The notes under the pieces were generated by a model that saw only the letters and a program-made list of their open reading frames with translations, had not been told where the DNA came from and did not search any database. DNA of 64,000 nt from Sacculina carcini (Eukaryota; Arthropoda; Thecostraca; Sacculinidae), in assembly GCA_916048095.2 (NCBI GenBank), contig OU696575.1, positions 6,834,001 through 6,898,000 of the forward strand, in the 5' to 3' direction. A program made the position numbers and the translations under genes. Shown in pieces: positions 1-11,118 of the stretch (the first letter of the stretch is position 1; each line of letters starts with the position of its first letter).

Positions 1-383
1 CACACACCCAGCGCGCAAATACTGTCGACTCCTGCACCGCACTGCCGCTCGTCTCAGCTCGTACCCGTCTCCTCTCGCCTGCAAGATGACACCGCTGCAG
101 CACTTGCACCACTCCGCACAGACACGCATACACACATACGCACATACACTTTGCTGAATCAACATTGCTATACATAGCGTCAATCTACCAACGCCGCTCT
201 GACGCAACACACACACTCATCACATATACAACACCACACTAGGTTTTATTCAATATATATTTCATGAACGATCAACCATAAACAACGACGCAGCAATAAC
301 AAAACAACGCACATAATACAATAACGACGCGAATTATATAAATAACAAAATACGACAACCTCCTCTCGGAGAAAAGGGCACTA

Positions 384-953
384 TGTAACTGAAAACATCA
401 GAATGAAAACTAACTCATCGCTGAAATAATGTAACGACACCAATATTTTGTTGATATGTTTATCTTGGTCATTCGGCTGATCATGAAGTCTTCTGAGTTC
501 CTCTAGTTGTTGTGTTCCGCGATAACAAGTAATAGTCACCCAGTCGTAGTTTAATTTTGTATTTAGAATCCAGTCAAATCTACTCTTAAAACTTAATAAG
601 TCCTGAACCTAATACCCTAATGATGAATTAATAACTGCCTGCCTGGGGGAGTGGCAAGTCCTACGTCGCAAGTCGCAAGTCAGGCCCCTATTCCGATTAA
701 CCTCGGTTTATATACCCACGACCACATGTCGTTGACACCATACACCACAAGCAATGCGAGTTGACTAAACAGCGCAACTACACAATCGGGACACAAGCTA
801 TTTATGAACATTATCTGACAGTACACACGCGTGTTACCACGAGATGCTCAGCCAAGTCAGACGTACAAAAAAGATCATAAATTAACTGTCAAGCTACCTC
901 ACACATTGCCAAGCATATCAGACGCAGTGTACTACTGACGCCACCCTACCACA
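384..953 (-). repeat. Candidate LTR of Gypsy-1 (minus strand)
   Basis: Read on the minus strand this segment starts TGTGGTAGGG (at 953) and ends CAGTTACA (at 384), so it has TG...CA ends. It contains a TATATAAA-like box at about 707-714. It lies downstream of the last Gypsy-1 coding piece, where a 3' LTR is expected. No polypurine tract was seen just before it, and no second copy exists in the window to confirm the ends. An unrelated LTR remnant is possible. Confidence 0.35.
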
Positions 954-1316
954 AGAATTAGCCTAACAACAGCTGCACAAGCAGGCCGCGAAATGGACGC
1001 GAAAGTAAACTGAGAGAGAGACAGAAAGATAAAACTGAGTAAACTGACAGGTAGAAAACTGGTCTGATTATAACTTTGCTATAAATAAGTGAATCAATTA
1101 GCCCAGGCACAAACACAAATACTGTACAGCCGAACAGAGAGTTGGTAAAATTACAAGTAAAACAAAAACATGAGGGATGAGGGGGATGAAAATGGAATAG
1201 ATAATGACTGAGGCCACGTGGACGTTAGTAGCGAACGTAATCGTGGATCTGTTTTGTTCATTATATATTGGCTGCGTCTCACGGTGGGGCATACTTCCAT
1301 CACGAGTTCAGCGCTC
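954..1316 (-). other. 3' non-coding region of Gypsy-1
   Basis: There is no supported gene here. Small open frames on the minus strand are pyrimidine-rich and hydrophobic, with no recognisable domain. The segment lies between the inferred end of the Gypsy-1 pol frame (stop near 1317) and the candidate LTR. Positions 1-383 also hold no recognisable gene. They are rich in CA-type simple sequence, and on the minus strand show a purine run (about 355-365). Confidence 0.3.
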
Positions 1317-1357
1317 CTGTGCCAGTGGAGAATCACGAGCAGCGGAAGAATAGTCAC
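1317..1357 (-). pseudogene. Gypsy-1 pol, extreme C-terminus
   Basis: On the minus strand these bases continue the integrase frame of 6628-7290 once hAT-1A and one target duplication are removed. The frame runs about a dozen polar residues and then meets a TGA near 1317. A hydrophilic tail rich in Ser, Ala and Arg is usual at the end of Gypsy integrases. The evidence is frame continuity only, since the piece is too short for domain recognition. Confidence 0.45.
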
Positions 1358-2416
1358 TAGGGCTGCCAAAAGTTAACAAAGTTACTTTTTCAACTAAATG
1401 TCACATTTACATAAGCTACCTAAAACCGCATGAAAAAATTGTGTACCATAATTATTATAAAAGTTATTTGGTTACCAAAATATACCTTTTCATCGTTAGG
1501 TTAATTTTTTGCTTTTAGGTTACTTTTTATCCTCAGGTTACCTTTTCGTATTTTTCTTGTTATTGGGTATGTTTACCACGAAGTTTGGTGACATTTTGCA
1601 GATAAGAGGCACACAAATATGAGGATAAAATAGGAAAAGACATGGAATAGCAAGTCTGAAGTCAAGAAATGTCAAAAGTTTGGCTGTTATGATTTAGCAA
1701 TTATTATTCACCTTAACATCTGTGCTACTCGATATGTATACGTTTTTGGGTCCGCAGGATAGTGCCAATCCATTTTAGGAAATGTCCACGAACCGGAGTG
1801 TGTCGTGAGATGTTTGGAGCGTGGCATAGTACGAGGTGTGAGCTCTCTATACCAGTTACCGCACTGTAGCACTTGACAGTACGAATTTACTTACCCAGGA
1901 ATTAGCAGGTGATTTTCAGGGTGTGAGATAGTGCAAATTGCCCACGTTTGACATTTATAAGACAGGGAGCACAGGGTGTCCCATATGTTACATATGGGAA
2001 GCCGGGGGGGCATTCACACATGCAGTGTTCACGCTCACACTAATATGCAAGCTGTAGTACGTGGTATTTGATAAAAAGATTCATTGAAACAATACAAAGA
2101 AGATTATTACGACCGTTAATAAAACATATTTACATTTCCAATTAGTGTATTTCACCTTTGTATCAGCTTTCCGCTTTAAATTACATTTTGATGGTTATGC
2201 TCCTTTTTGCGATGTTAGCCAAATATTATTAAGTCACTTTTGGTGGTTTGTTGTAAAAACTGTACCATATCGGAGAGGGTGGAAAAATAGTACCAATTCG
2301 GAAAAAGGATAGAAAAGTAGAGCTGGTGGCATCTACTTTTCGAAGGCATCGGCATCGGTATTTTCTTCCTTCAGAACTGCAAACAGAAATTGACCATTTT
2401 TGAAGGTTATTTTTAC

Positions 2417-2421
2417 GAAGG
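2417..2421. repeat. Target-site duplication of Gypsy-2
   Basis: GAAGG lies immediately before the left LTR (2417-2421) and immediately after the right LTR (6383-6387). A 5-bp duplication is typical of Ty3/Gypsy integration. It fixes the outer ends of Gypsy-2 at 2422 and 6382. Confidence 0.7.
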
Positions 2422-2671
2422 CATATCGAAGCTATAGTTACATATTCCTCCAAGAGATGTCGGTGTACCTTTGGGATATGTTGGCTATCGCGATGACGAT
2501 CAAGGTCGTCATTAATCGTTGGGACTTGATAGTGTGCGTTGGCGTTGTGATGCGGTAATTTGAGTGAGTTAATTTCAGTGTTCGTGTTGTGTTATAATAA
2601 AGATTGTGCGTTGTGATCGAGTGAGTTATTCATGCGTGATCAGTGGAATTATTAACGCGACCGACACTACA
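2422..2671 (+). repeat. Gypsy-2 5' LTR
   Basis: This 250-bp segment is repeated with few differences at about 6129-6382. It ends ACTACA at 2671. The inner part of the right copy starts TGTAGT, the inverse of that end. The next bases, TTTGGCGACGAG from 2672, look like the primer-binding segment commonly seen in Mag-type Gypsy elements. The first few bases of the LTR are ambiguous because the left copy carries TATAGT where the right has TGTAGT. Confidence 0.75.
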
Positions 2672-2715
2672 TTTGGCGACGAGAATTCTGAAGACATCGG
2701 ACCTACGTTGCGAAA

Positions 2716-3113
2716 ATGACCATCGAGGGATTGTCGGCACCAGCACCCTTCCTGCCTCGCCCATGTAACCCAGTGACCTCGTGGGGTGACTGGAGGTACA
2801 CCTCCGAAAATTACCTGTTGGCGATGGGGAGTGCAGAGTTCGACTCGCAGCGAAAAAAGCACTTTTGTTGCATTGCGTTGGAGCTGAGGCACAGCGCATC
2901 TACCGCTCGCTACCACCTACACCAAAACTAGCCGATGAGGACGATTACGACCACACAATGCGTGTCACTCAAGCGTTTTTCGTTCCGAAACAAAATGTGA
3001 TTGCTGAGCGATTCCGATTTCGCAGGCGAAGTCAACATCAGGATGAGACTACCGACGCATATGTCGCCGCTCTCAGATCATGCGCGACTCATTGCAAGTT
3101 CGGTGATCTCTAA
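2716..3113 (+). pseudogene. Gypsy-2 gag, broken
   Basis: The reading starts ATG at 2716 (Met-Thr-Ile-Glu-Gly-Leu-Ser), with a proline-rich start and a tryptophan-containing segment typical of the gag of K02A2.6-like Gypsy elements. The frame shifts near 2870 and continues to a TAA at 3111-3113, after which gag continues in the same frame at 3114. The segment around VIAERFRFRRRSQ is the usual capsid-like block seen in these elements. Structural role: capsid protein of the retrotransposon particle. One frameshift and one nonsense codon make it inactive. Confidence 0.7.
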
Positions 3114-4103
3114 GACGAATTTATTCGTGACCCAGTGGTCGAGGCCACAAACCTGCCGAGATCAAGGGAAAAATTCCTACAAGACCCAGATCTCACGTTG
3201 CAGAAATTGCTGATACAGACGGAGGCCGTCGAACGCTCGCAAGAAGACGTCAAAGTCATGGCATCAGCTGAACATGCTGCTGCATCACCAGCCGCACAGG
3301 TGAACCGCATCATGCAACATCCTCAGCACACAAAAAGACGCGGAGGAGGGACGAACAAGTCTAAATTCAGTCGATGTGGACGCATTCACTCACCAGGCAC
3401 CAGAGAATGTCCAGCTAGAGACAGTAAGTGCAACCATTATGCAAAAATCGGACATTGGTCTAATGTGTGCAGGTCGAGGAAACCAGAGCATCGGTCTAAG
3501 GAGGTGAAAGCAGTAGAAATAATATCATGCAGCGCTGAAAAATTCAACAAAGAGAAACTGATGTGCGACATAAAACTGTCAACAAACGGAAAATCAACTA
3601 GTGTACGTATGATGGTAGACACAGGAGCATCGGTGAATCTGACCAATTTAGATGCAGCAAGACGATGTTTCAAAGGAACACCTGTACAGAAGAGTGAGTC
3701 AAAATTGTTTGGAGTCTCGGGAAAGTCACTTCCGGTGATGGGTACCATTAAGGTCAAGGCCAAATTTCAAGGTCGATCCGCAACGAGTGATATCTTCGTC
3801 ATCAAATCATTATCATCTGATGCATTGATGGGACTTGATCTTATGCAAGCGCTGGGTGACAAAATTGACTCAGCAGCAGGAGATATATTCTCAGTTCAAG
3901 AATGTGGGGACGCGGAAAAATTCCTGCCGCCTATAGAGGGATTTCAACACCGAATAGTGCTACGTGCAGATGCTGTTCCGGTCCGTCGTCCGTTACGCAG
4001 ACTACCACTCTCGGCTCGTGAAGAGGTGACAGCCGAGTTAGCCGAGCTACAGAGAGCCGGAGTGATCGAGCCCGTTGACACAGCCGAGATCAGTAATCAG
4101 TGA
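3114..4103 (+). pseudogene. Gypsy-2 gag C-terminus, zinc knuckles, protease and start of RT
   Basis: The frame continues gag (EATNLPRSREKFLQDPDL), then shows two nucleocapsid zinc knuckles, both degraded. The first lacks its leading Cys, and the second (CNHYAKIGHWSNVC) has Tyr where the second Cys should be. An aspartic protease follows with the active-site motif VDTGAS (about 3619-3636) and the later LMGLDLM segment. The N-terminal fragment of reverse transcriptase follows (the GVIEPVD block near 4060), after which the frame is lost at 4100. Gag, NC, PR and RT are in normal Ty3/Gypsy order. Confidence 0.8.
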
Positions 4104-5364
4104 TCAGCCCTCTGGTCGTCACCAGACGGAAAAATTGACGAACTAGACTGTGTGTTGCCTTGATAAGTCTCAACCAGCAAATCGTTCACGATGCTCATCC
4201 GCTTCCGACTATAACTGAACTACAGACCAAACTGCAGGGATCAGTCTTCTCAAAGATTGGCCTACAGTCCTCCTATCAACAGCTGAAGTTGGAACCATCA
4301 TCGAAACATCTGACGGCGTTCATCACGCCATACGGTCTCTATCAATTCAAGAGAGTACCGTTTCAAGAGTACCGTTTGGCCTTTCATCGGCCGGATCAGC
4401 ATTCCAAAAATTGCTGGATCGTGTACTTTGAGGTATACCTGGTGTACAACACTATCTAAATGATATCGTGTGCTCGAGACGTACACAGTCAGAACACGAC
4501 GAACGTCTTCAGCGCGTGTTATCCGCACATCGTCAGGTGAAAGTCGTCATAAACGACGCAAAATCTAAATTTTCAGTGCGTGAAATCGATTATTGTTGGT
4601 TCCAGATCAGTGCCAATGGCATAACTCCTCTTCAAAGTCATGTGCAAGCCATTCAACAAGCTCCACCACCACATAATGCTGCTGAACTGAGAAGCTTTCT
4701 TGGGCTATGTGGGTGGTTGTCACACTTTGTGCCAAACTACGCCACCATCACAGATCCTCTCTTCGCGATGCTCAAAATAGACGTAGTTTTTGACTGGAAC
4801 GAGGCAGCCAGCCAGAGTTTCCAGACGGTGAAGAAAGTCATCTGTTCTGACAGAATGTTTCCCAAACTCGATCGTTCGAGATCAACGTTCGTCACAACCG
4901 ACGCGAGTGATAAAGGAGCAGGAGCTCTCTTATCACAGATGGACGACAGAGGCCAAGAATACGCAATATCATTCTGGAGCCAGCGATTTTCAGCCGCTGA
5001 ATGTAAGTACTCCGTCACAGAGAAAGAGTCTCTAGCCGCTGTGTGAGCGGTAGAGCACTGGAGATTGTTTCTGTGTGGTCGCCACTTCACTCCGCGGACG
5101 GAGCATGCCGCTTTCAAATCCGTGCTGTCGTCGAAATCGAGCGGTGGCGCAGGAGCACGTGTGTCTCGCTGGCAAGCACGACTAATGGTGTTTTCGTTCA
5201 TAATCCAGCACGTTCCAGGTGCTAAGTTGCCCTGTGCTGACGCACTATCGCGGGTGCCGGTCGGAGAACCAGACGAGAACGACTATCCACAAGAACTCAT
5301 CGCCACGGTGGTAGCTGGTGAGACCACAATCAGTTTGGATGAGGTGAAGGCGGCCAAACGTTAA
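4104..5364 (+). pseudogene. Gypsy-2 reverse transcriptase and RNase H, multiply frameshifted
   Basis: Three frames cover this domain. At 4160-4459 are LPTITELQTKLQG and the FSKIGLQSSYQQL block. At 4468-5046 are the thumb, the FLGLCGWLSHFVPNY block and the start of RNase H (TTDASDKGAGALL). At 5065-5364 are the end of RNase H and VPGAKLPCADALSRV. The catalytic motif expected as YLDD reads YLND at about 4453, so one catalytic aspartate is gone. Together with the frameshifts this shows an inactive copy. Confidence 0.8.
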
Positions 5365-5795
5365 GACACTCAGCTATGTGCATTACGTGAAGCGATCGAA
5401 TGTGGATTCCCGACCAGCGCAAAGCAATGTGACGCTGCAATACAGCCATTCTTCTACTTGCGTCACGAATTGAGCGTTGTTGACGGACTCGTGCTACGAG
5501 AAGGGTATCAGGTCATTGTATCGGAGCGACTTCGGGAGCAATATGTTCAGGCAGCGCATGAGGGTCATTCAGGAATTGTATAGACCAAACAAATAATACC
5601 AAGTGTTGCTTGGTTTCCTGGAATTGATCATGCAGTCGAGAAGTTTGTTCAAGAGTGTCCAGCCTGTCAGACTTCCGACAGGGTCTTGTGTGGTAAGGCT
5701 CGAATAGGCCCACTGCAGGAAGTGCCGCTACCCGAAAAGGCATGGGAAAAAGTGGGTGTTGACGTGGTAGGCTCAATCAACGCAGCTCCGCGTTA
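5365..5795 (+). pseudogene. Gypsy-2 integrase N-terminus, core missing
   Basis: Frames here read the zinc-binding region of integrase: an HEGHSGIV-type His pair, then CPACQTSDR near 5657-5685, then the start of the catalytic core (EKVGVDVVGSIN) ending near 5795. The D35E core and most of the C-terminal domain are absent. From 5796 to 6128 only short broken frames remain, so an internal deletion of roughly 1 kb is inferred from the usual length of this family. Confidence 0.65.
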
Positions 5796-6128
5796 ACGGA
5801 GCTCAGCTCGTTAACGGGAGTGTTCGTAACGCCGCCCATCTGGCACCAGCCGGCGCGTCGTGCACTGATCGAGAAGATACAGCTGATAGGTCGGCTAGGC
5901 CACAGACATATGACAACGGGGCCCTGCCGATGAACGGCGGAGATGTTACAGAACGCCAGAATCAACGATCGGAGATCAGTCGGCTGACGCCAACGTGGAC
6001 GAGAGAGCAGACGTCGATACCTCTTCGCAGAGAGATAAACCACTCGATCGCGTGTTAGTGCAGCTGCCGCCATCGCGTGGAGGACGTTGTCGTTGGCTAC
6101 CGCGACAACTTGATTAACGCGAGGAGGA

Positions 6129-6382
6129 TATAGCGAAGTTGTAGTTACATATTTCTCCAAGAGATGTCGGGGTGTGTACCTTTGGGATATGTTAGCTATC
6201 GCGATGACGATCAAGGTCGTCATTAATCGTTGGGACTTGGTAGTGTGCGTTGGCGTTGTGATGCGGTAAATTGAGTGAGTTAATTTCAGTGTTAGTGTTG
6301 TGTTATAATAAATATTGTGCGTTGTGATCGAGTGAGTTATTCATCCGTGATCAGTGGAATTATTAACGCGACCGAGACTACA
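6129..6382 (+). repeat. Gypsy-2 3' LTR
   Basis: This is the second copy of the LTR at 2422-2671, preceded by the purine run GCGAGGAGGA (about 6119-6128), which fits a polypurine tract. It ends ACTACA at 6382. It differs from the left copy at several positions, including an extra GT near 6169, so the insertion is not very recent. Confidence 0.75.
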
Positions 6383-6627
6383 GAAGGTTAGGCTATTTTT
6401 AGGTTAGTTTTTTATAGGTTGTTAGGTTACTTTTTATGTTCACAAACAAACAACAAATAAACCGTGTATTTGATATAGCGCACTAATCAGCAAAGGCGTG
6501 ATAAACATGTGATAAAGCGATACAAAAGTGATAATAACATTACAACTCATAGGTTATTTTTAGGTTACTTTTTCTCGAAAATGAAGTTATTTTTTCTGAT
6601 TTTTGGCTTACTTTTTTCACAGCCCTA

Positions 6628-7290
6628 ATAATCACAGCCACCAGGTTGAAAAGAAAAGCAAACCTCAGGCGTATTTACATCATCTGGAGTTATCTGCGAC
6701 AATGAATCACATAAATGACTTTCGATGTTATTGCTTTTCGGTTCTACAGATGGTATAGGAGCTAAATCCTTAAACGCAACAGTAGATTCCCTTCCGTTAC
6801 ATAAGCTCACACTGGCGAATTTGGGGTGTGTTTCTATTAGCTCAACTTGATACACTAGTTGTTCTTGTTTTGAATGCCGGACATGTCGACGCATATACAC
6901 AGGTCCGGGTTTGCACAGCCAGGAGGGCAATGGATTGCTACATGAAGACTTTCTAGTAAAGTTGAACATGCGCTCGTGTGGAGTCGAATTAGTGCCCGTA
7001 TATAGAAGTGATTTGATCAAATGGAGGCAATCTGGGATCACTTCCTCAAAACAGCAATGGAACAACTTATGAGATTCAAGGGCTAGACGCACATTATTCC
7101 AGATAATCCCATTGTAGCGTTCATATTGGGAGTTGCCCTGTGGATGGTAAGGATAAATATGACTCAATGTGACGCCACGGTTTCGAAGGAATGACTTGGG
7201 CGAAATAGACGTGAAAGAAGCACCTCTATCTGTATGGACAACTTCTGGTAGACCGAAAACAGAAAGCAATTGAGACAATTGGCTGATAAC
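6628..7290 (-). pseudogene. Gypsy-1 integrase, core and C-terminal part (minus strand)
   Basis: The minus-strand translation shows a Ty3/Gypsy integrase core: FGLPEVVHTDRGASF (the second catalytic Asp in TDRG), then YHPQGNSQYERYNG (the catalytic Glu in ERYNG). A C-terminal region with LPSWLCKPGPVYMRRHVR and RESTVAFKDLAPIP follows, the usual tail of this integrase group. The frame is open for more than 200 codons. It is interrupted upstream (minus sense) at 7290 by hAT-1B and downstream at 6628 by hAT-1A. The rest of the integrase lies at 17797-18083. Confidence 0.85.
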
Positions 7291-7702
7291 TAGGGCTGTC
7301 AAAAGTAAATAAAGTTACTTTTCGACCTAAAGGTTACTTTTTCATAAGCTACTTAAAACTGAATGAAGAGGTTGTGTACGATAATTACTAAAAAGTGATT
7401 AGGTTACCAAAAGATACTTTTTCATCGTTAGGTTACTTTTTTGCTTTTTAGGTTACTTTTTATCGTCAGGTTACCTTTTGATATTTTTCTTGTTATTAGG
7501 TAACTTAACCACGGACTTTGGTAACTTTTTGCAGATATGAGGCACAAAACGATATAAATGAGGATACAATAGAAATAGAAATAGAATATCTGGCCTGACG
7601 ATCAAGAAATGTCCAAATTTCTGCTGTTAGGATTTAGCAATTGATCTTCACCTCAATATCTGTGCTACTCGATAGTTATACGATTTTGGGTGCGCAGGAT
7701 AG

Positions 7703-7723
7703 TATGTATGTATGTATGTATTG
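7703..7723. repeat. (TATG)n tail of LINE-a
   Basis: Five TATG units lie exactly at the junction between hAT-1B sequence (ending CAGGATAG) and LINE-a. On the minus strand this is a (CATA)n tail at the 3' end of the LINE, the usual simple-repeat tail of CR1-like elements. Confidence 0.65.
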
Positions 7724-8525
7724 ACCACTTTCAACAAAGTCTCGGCGGGTTTAACAGAATAAATGCAAGTACAAAAGAGCAAAATAATACAAATTTAAAT
7801 TGTCATGAGGCACATAGGCCGGCACACAAGCATAGACGCAAACTAAAGTATCGCAGAAGCTAGCTCGGTAGTTAGTCAAGCATAAGCCAAGCTGCGGGCG
7901 AACAGAGGGTATACACAGCTAGAATGGTCGGTCAAGACTGTGGTTGGAAATGTCACAACAGGTGAGGAAACCGCTACAGATTGGAACTACATGTGTCGTA
8001 GGGAGCCGAAAATGTCAGTGGAGAGAAGGATAACATGAGGAAAACAAGCAAAGGTAGCCCGATAGGATTCCAGAAGATGTTTATGAAGCTTAAGTCTGAA
8101 AGATTTATTGGACGTGGCAGAGGTTATATGAGAAGGCAGCTTGATATATAGTCTAGGATCTACGAACTGAGAAAATCGCGAGGACCAGGGAGATTCAGAC
8201 GTGGCGCGAATTTTAAGGAGAGCGATAGAGTTCCGGGTATTATGGGCATGGGTCGTAGGGTTGAGCAGTACCTTGAGATAGGGTGGAGGAGCAGGTGAAT
8301 GTAAGATTTTGAAAATATAGCAGCATATTTTTGGTGGACCAAAAGTTTAAATGGAAGCCAGCCTAGTTTTTTAAGCAGAGTAGATGTACAATGGCGAGCA
8401 GGGAGTCTAAAAACAAGACGACACGATTGATTGAGTATAGATTGCAAGGATGATTGCTGTTTCGCTGATAAGGAATTGAATGAGTAAGAACAATAGTCAA
8501 GATGGGGAAAAATAGATGAATGTAT
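7724..8525 (-). pseudogene. LINE-a 3' part: end of reverse transcriptase and 3' UTR
   Basis: The minus-strand frame 8160-8573 encodes the C-terminal region of a CR1-type reverse transcriptase: SIFPHLDYCSYSFNSL, then CRLVFRLPARHCTS and KLGWLPFKLLVHQKYA. The same blocks are found in LINE-c (SRLEYFNSLFF, then CRLVLRLP, then QLGWL). Positions 7724-8159 form the 3' UTR and contain no other gene. The frame is cut at about 8525 by LINE-b. Confidence 0.75.
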
Positions 8526-8604
8526 GATGATGATGATGATGCGAAGAGTGACATATGCAAAAAAGGCACACATCTCGCCCGTAGCAACAATCAGATCAGC
8601 CGTG
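8525..8604 (-). repeat. LINE-b 3' end with (CAT)n tail
   Basis: On the minus strand the LINE-b stop at 8605 is followed by a very short 3' UTR and then a (CAT)n run (plus-strand GATGATGATG, 8524-8541). LINE-a sequence resumes directly after it. This marks the 3' insertion point. Confidence 0.6.
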
Positions 8605-11100
8605 TTACAGCGTTTTCAGGAGGTTGGCCCACCGGACACTGTCTTTGGCCTGAGTCGCCCCCTCTGCTGTCGTGATGCCTATCTCTGTGAGGTCGTCGTC
8701 CAGCACTTGACGCAGGGTTTGGCGACAGGCTCTGCCTCTGCGCAGGGGTTCTGTTGGTGCGTTGACAAAAACGATTGCCATCGGCGACTCGGGTCGGCGC
8801 AGTACATGCCCAAGCAACTGGAGTCGCCTCCGACGCAACAAAACACTGGCGGCCGACAACTTGCTGGTGGCGTACAGGGCTGCACTGGAGATAGTTTGTG
8901 GGTAGCGCACATTAATACAATACCTCAACAGTGCCCGCTGTCCGGCGTTGACTTCTGCCTCCAGAGTTTTCGTCAGCGACCAGCTTTCACCGCCGTACAA
9001 CAGTACGGTCTGTACACACGCGCGAAAAAGCTTCACTTTGCAGGCCGTTGAAATGTCAGATCTCCACGCTGCACTTAACTTTCGAGCTGCAACCCACGCC
9101 AGCTGACGTCTGTGGTGGAATGCACTCTTGCTGTTGGGAACATCACTGCCCAGGTAGCGACACTCGGAGACTGTCGGCAGTGGCGCAGCCGAGCTTGTGT
9201 GTACAACAGGGCTACCTGATACACTGCATCCAATCAGCGAGACCGTGCATTTTTTCTCGTTCAGAGTCAGGCCGACAGAAACAGCTGCGCGCTCGAAGCG
9301 GTGCATCTGGCGCTGAGCAGCGGCGGGAGTGTCGGCAAGAATTACAACATCGTCAGCGTATGCCAGCGTCGTGATCTTGACCATTGGGTGTCGTGATGAG
9401 AGGCGCCGACGCACTGTGAAACCGTCTTCCTCGGTCAGGCTGCTCCTGAGCACGTAGTCAATGCATAACACGAAAAGATAGGGCGCCCATGTATCGCCCT
9501 GTAACACCCCAGAAGTGGTGTTAAACGGTGCTGTCTCGCCGAGCGCTGTGCGCACAGTGACGGTTGATCCATTATACAAACACATTATGCTGTCGACCAG
9601 GGCACTGTTGCGGCAGTAAAACTGGAGCACCTGTTTCATTGCAAAACGGTTGATGCTATCGAATGCTTTTTGGAAATCTAATGCAATCGCACATAACGAC
9701 TTTTTCCTCACAGTGGCGTCCTCCATGCACATTTTGAGACAGATAATTTGTTCTGTTGTGCCTCTGTTGGGACGAAAAGCAGACTGTGCGGGTATAATAT
9801 TGCTGTCGATATGCTCGCGTAAACGATTTAACATCACTCGATTATAGAGTTTGGTGGCAGATGGCATCAGCGAGATTCCTCGGAGGTTATGCAGCTCCAT
9901 GTTGCCAGATTTCTTCGGAATGGTTATTATTACTGACCTGAGCCATTCTTCTGGTGGGCATGCGTAGTTTACAACGCTGTTCACAAAGGGCAGCAGCAGA
10001 TGCGTCAGCTCGTCGACTTTCCAAACGTCCACTGGGATGCCGTCGAACCCTGCTGATTTACCGCACGCCGCAGAATTGACAGCCGAAGTCAGCTCGCAGA
10101 GCGATACTTCGTGATGTGACATGACAGGCATATCTGGTAGTGAAGCAGGCTGCTGTAACTCTTCGGATTGAGTCTGTCGGTTCAAAAGCTCCGAAAAGTG
10201 ACGCATTGTCGAATTTATGCGTTCGTCGATGCTCTCGGCTGACGTGATGCTCGGAGCCGCTCGTTTTCTGCCGCTAAGATCGTTGATCATCTGCCACATG
10301 GAGGCACTTCTGCCTGCCTCGAGATGAAGCATGATTTGCTCCGCCATGCGGCGCACTGTGTTTTCTTGATGCAGTGTGTGTGCTTGCAACAGTCGGTTGA
10401 ATTTCAGTAACTGCTCATCGCTATTATGCGTCAGAGCTGCTCGCCGGAGGGCAGCGATTTCTGGGTTGTTCCAGAGCGACGATCGTCGACCTCTACGCTG
10501 CTTTGGAATCGTACAGTCGGCCGCGAAACGGAATGCTGCAGTCAAATCACCGAAGTCGCCACCATTCCTGACAATGCGATTGTTCACAGTCGCAACAAAC
10601 CTTCCCCGCGTGCCGCACTTCAACAGACCGCTCCAGTCAGGTCTTGCGATCGGACTGGGCCGCTGGTGCCGGCGCCACAGCTGTGTCTTCAATGTGCAAA
10701 CAATCAAAGCATGGTCGGAGATCACACATTTGGGTCGGAGTACACGCACACGGCCCATTATGCGGCGGTATCTATCACCGATGAAAATGTAGTCTAAGCG
10801 TGCCTTGCGTTGACGTGGGCCGAAAAATGTTGGCAAGTGACTTCGCTTAAGCCGCATATAGCCGTTGACCGGAGTAAGTTCACTGCTAACAGCAAAAGTG
10901 TCGACAGCTTTTGTGTGTTCTGAGTTGTATTGTGGGTAGCCATGGAGCGTACGCACACAATTTGACAAGTCTGCGTTAAAATCTCCGGCCAGACATGAGA
11001 CGTCGCGTCGCATGAACGTCGCATGAATGTATGAGTGTGATTGAAGTAAGTTGGTCAATATATTTTCTAATGGAGAACGTGATTGAAGTACGCTGGTCAA
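8605..11100 (-). CDS. LINE-b endonuclease-reverse transcriptase, 831 codons, 5'-truncated
   Basis: A long uninterrupted minus-strand frame. The N-terminal part is the C-terminal half of an apurinic-type endonuclease (AGDFNADL, RKARLDYIFIGD, and the catalytic SDHALIV). The reverse transcriptase follows: LRGISLMPSATKLYNRV, SAFRPNRGTTEQI, ALDFQKAFDSINR, GVLQGDTWAPYLF, and the catalytic LAYADDVVIL. A C-terminal block (YGGESWSL, then GHVLRRPES) follows. The GVLQGDT-APYLF form resembles RTE/RTEX-type elements, but the clade call is from memory. The EN start is missing, so the copy is 5'-truncated at about 11100. The intact frame suggests a fairly young insertion. Confidence 0.85.
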   Translation of the reverse strand: MTSVLQSRSPLENILTNLLQSHSYIHATFMRRDVSCLAGDFNADLSNCVRTLHGYPQYNSEHTKAVDTFAVSSELTPVNGYMRLKRSHLPTFFGPRQRKARLDYIFIGDRYRRIMGRVRVLRPKCVISDHALIVCTLKTQLWRRHQRPSPIARPDWSGLLKCGTRGRFVATVNNRIVRNGGDFGDLTAAFRFAADCTIPKQRRGRRSSLWNNPEIAALRRAALTHNSDEQLLKFNRLLQAHTLHQENTVRRMAEQIMLHLEAGRSASMWQMINDLSGRKRAAPSITSAESIDERINSTMRHFSELLNRQTQSEELQQPASLPDMPVMSHHEVSLCELTSAVNSAACGKSAGFDGIPVDVWKVDELTHLLLPFVNSVVNYACPPEEWLRSVIITIPKKSGNMELHNLRGISLMPSATKLYNRVMLNRLREHIDSNIIPAQSAFRPNRGTTEQIICLKMCMEDATVRKKSLCAIALDFQKAFDSINRFAMKQVLQFYCRNSALVDSIMCLYNGSTVTVRTALGETAPFNTTSGVLQGDTWAPYLFVLCIDYVLRSSLTEEDGFTVRRRLSSRHPMVKITTLAYADDVVILADTPAAAQRQMHRFERAAVSVGLTLNEKKCTVSLIGCSVSGSPVVHTSSAAPLPTVSECRYLGSDVPNSKSAFHHRRQLAWVAARKLSAAWRSDISTACKVKLFRACVQTVLLYGGESWSLTKTLEAEVNAGQRALLRYCINVRYPQTISSAALYATSKLSAASVLLRRRRLQLLGHVLRRPESPMAIVFVNAPTEPLRRGRACRQTLRQVLDDDLTEIGITTAEGATQAKDSVRWANLLKTL

Positions 11101-11118
11101 TATATTTTCTAACGGAGA
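11030..11118. repeat. Tandem duplication of about 45 bp at the LINE-b 5' edge
   Basis: The segment GTGATTGAAGTA...TGGTCAATATATTTTCTAA...GGAGA occurs twice in a row with a few differences, overlapping the start of the open LINE-b frame. It sits at the junction with Gypsy-3 and may be a by-product of 5'-truncated LINE integration. Confidence 0.65.

Larger units (their letters stand above)
1358..6627. mobile_element. hAT-1A, non-autonomous hAT-type transposon carrying Gypsy-2
   Basis: The left end reads TAGGGCTGCCAAAAGTTAAC and the right end reads TTTTTTCACAGCCCTA, an imperfect terminal inverted repeat. The flanks are atagtcac (1350-1357) and ataatcac (6628-6635), an 8-bp target duplication with one mismatch, as expected for the hAT superfamily. 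Without the nested Gypsy-2 the element is about 1.3 kb. It is AT-rich with many GGTTAC/TTTTT words (1370-1600 and 6388-6620) and has no transposase frame. A second copy is hAT-1B at 7291-17796 and a short relative lies at 53539-53775. Its insertion split the minus-strand Gypsy-1 integrase frame. Confidence 0.75.
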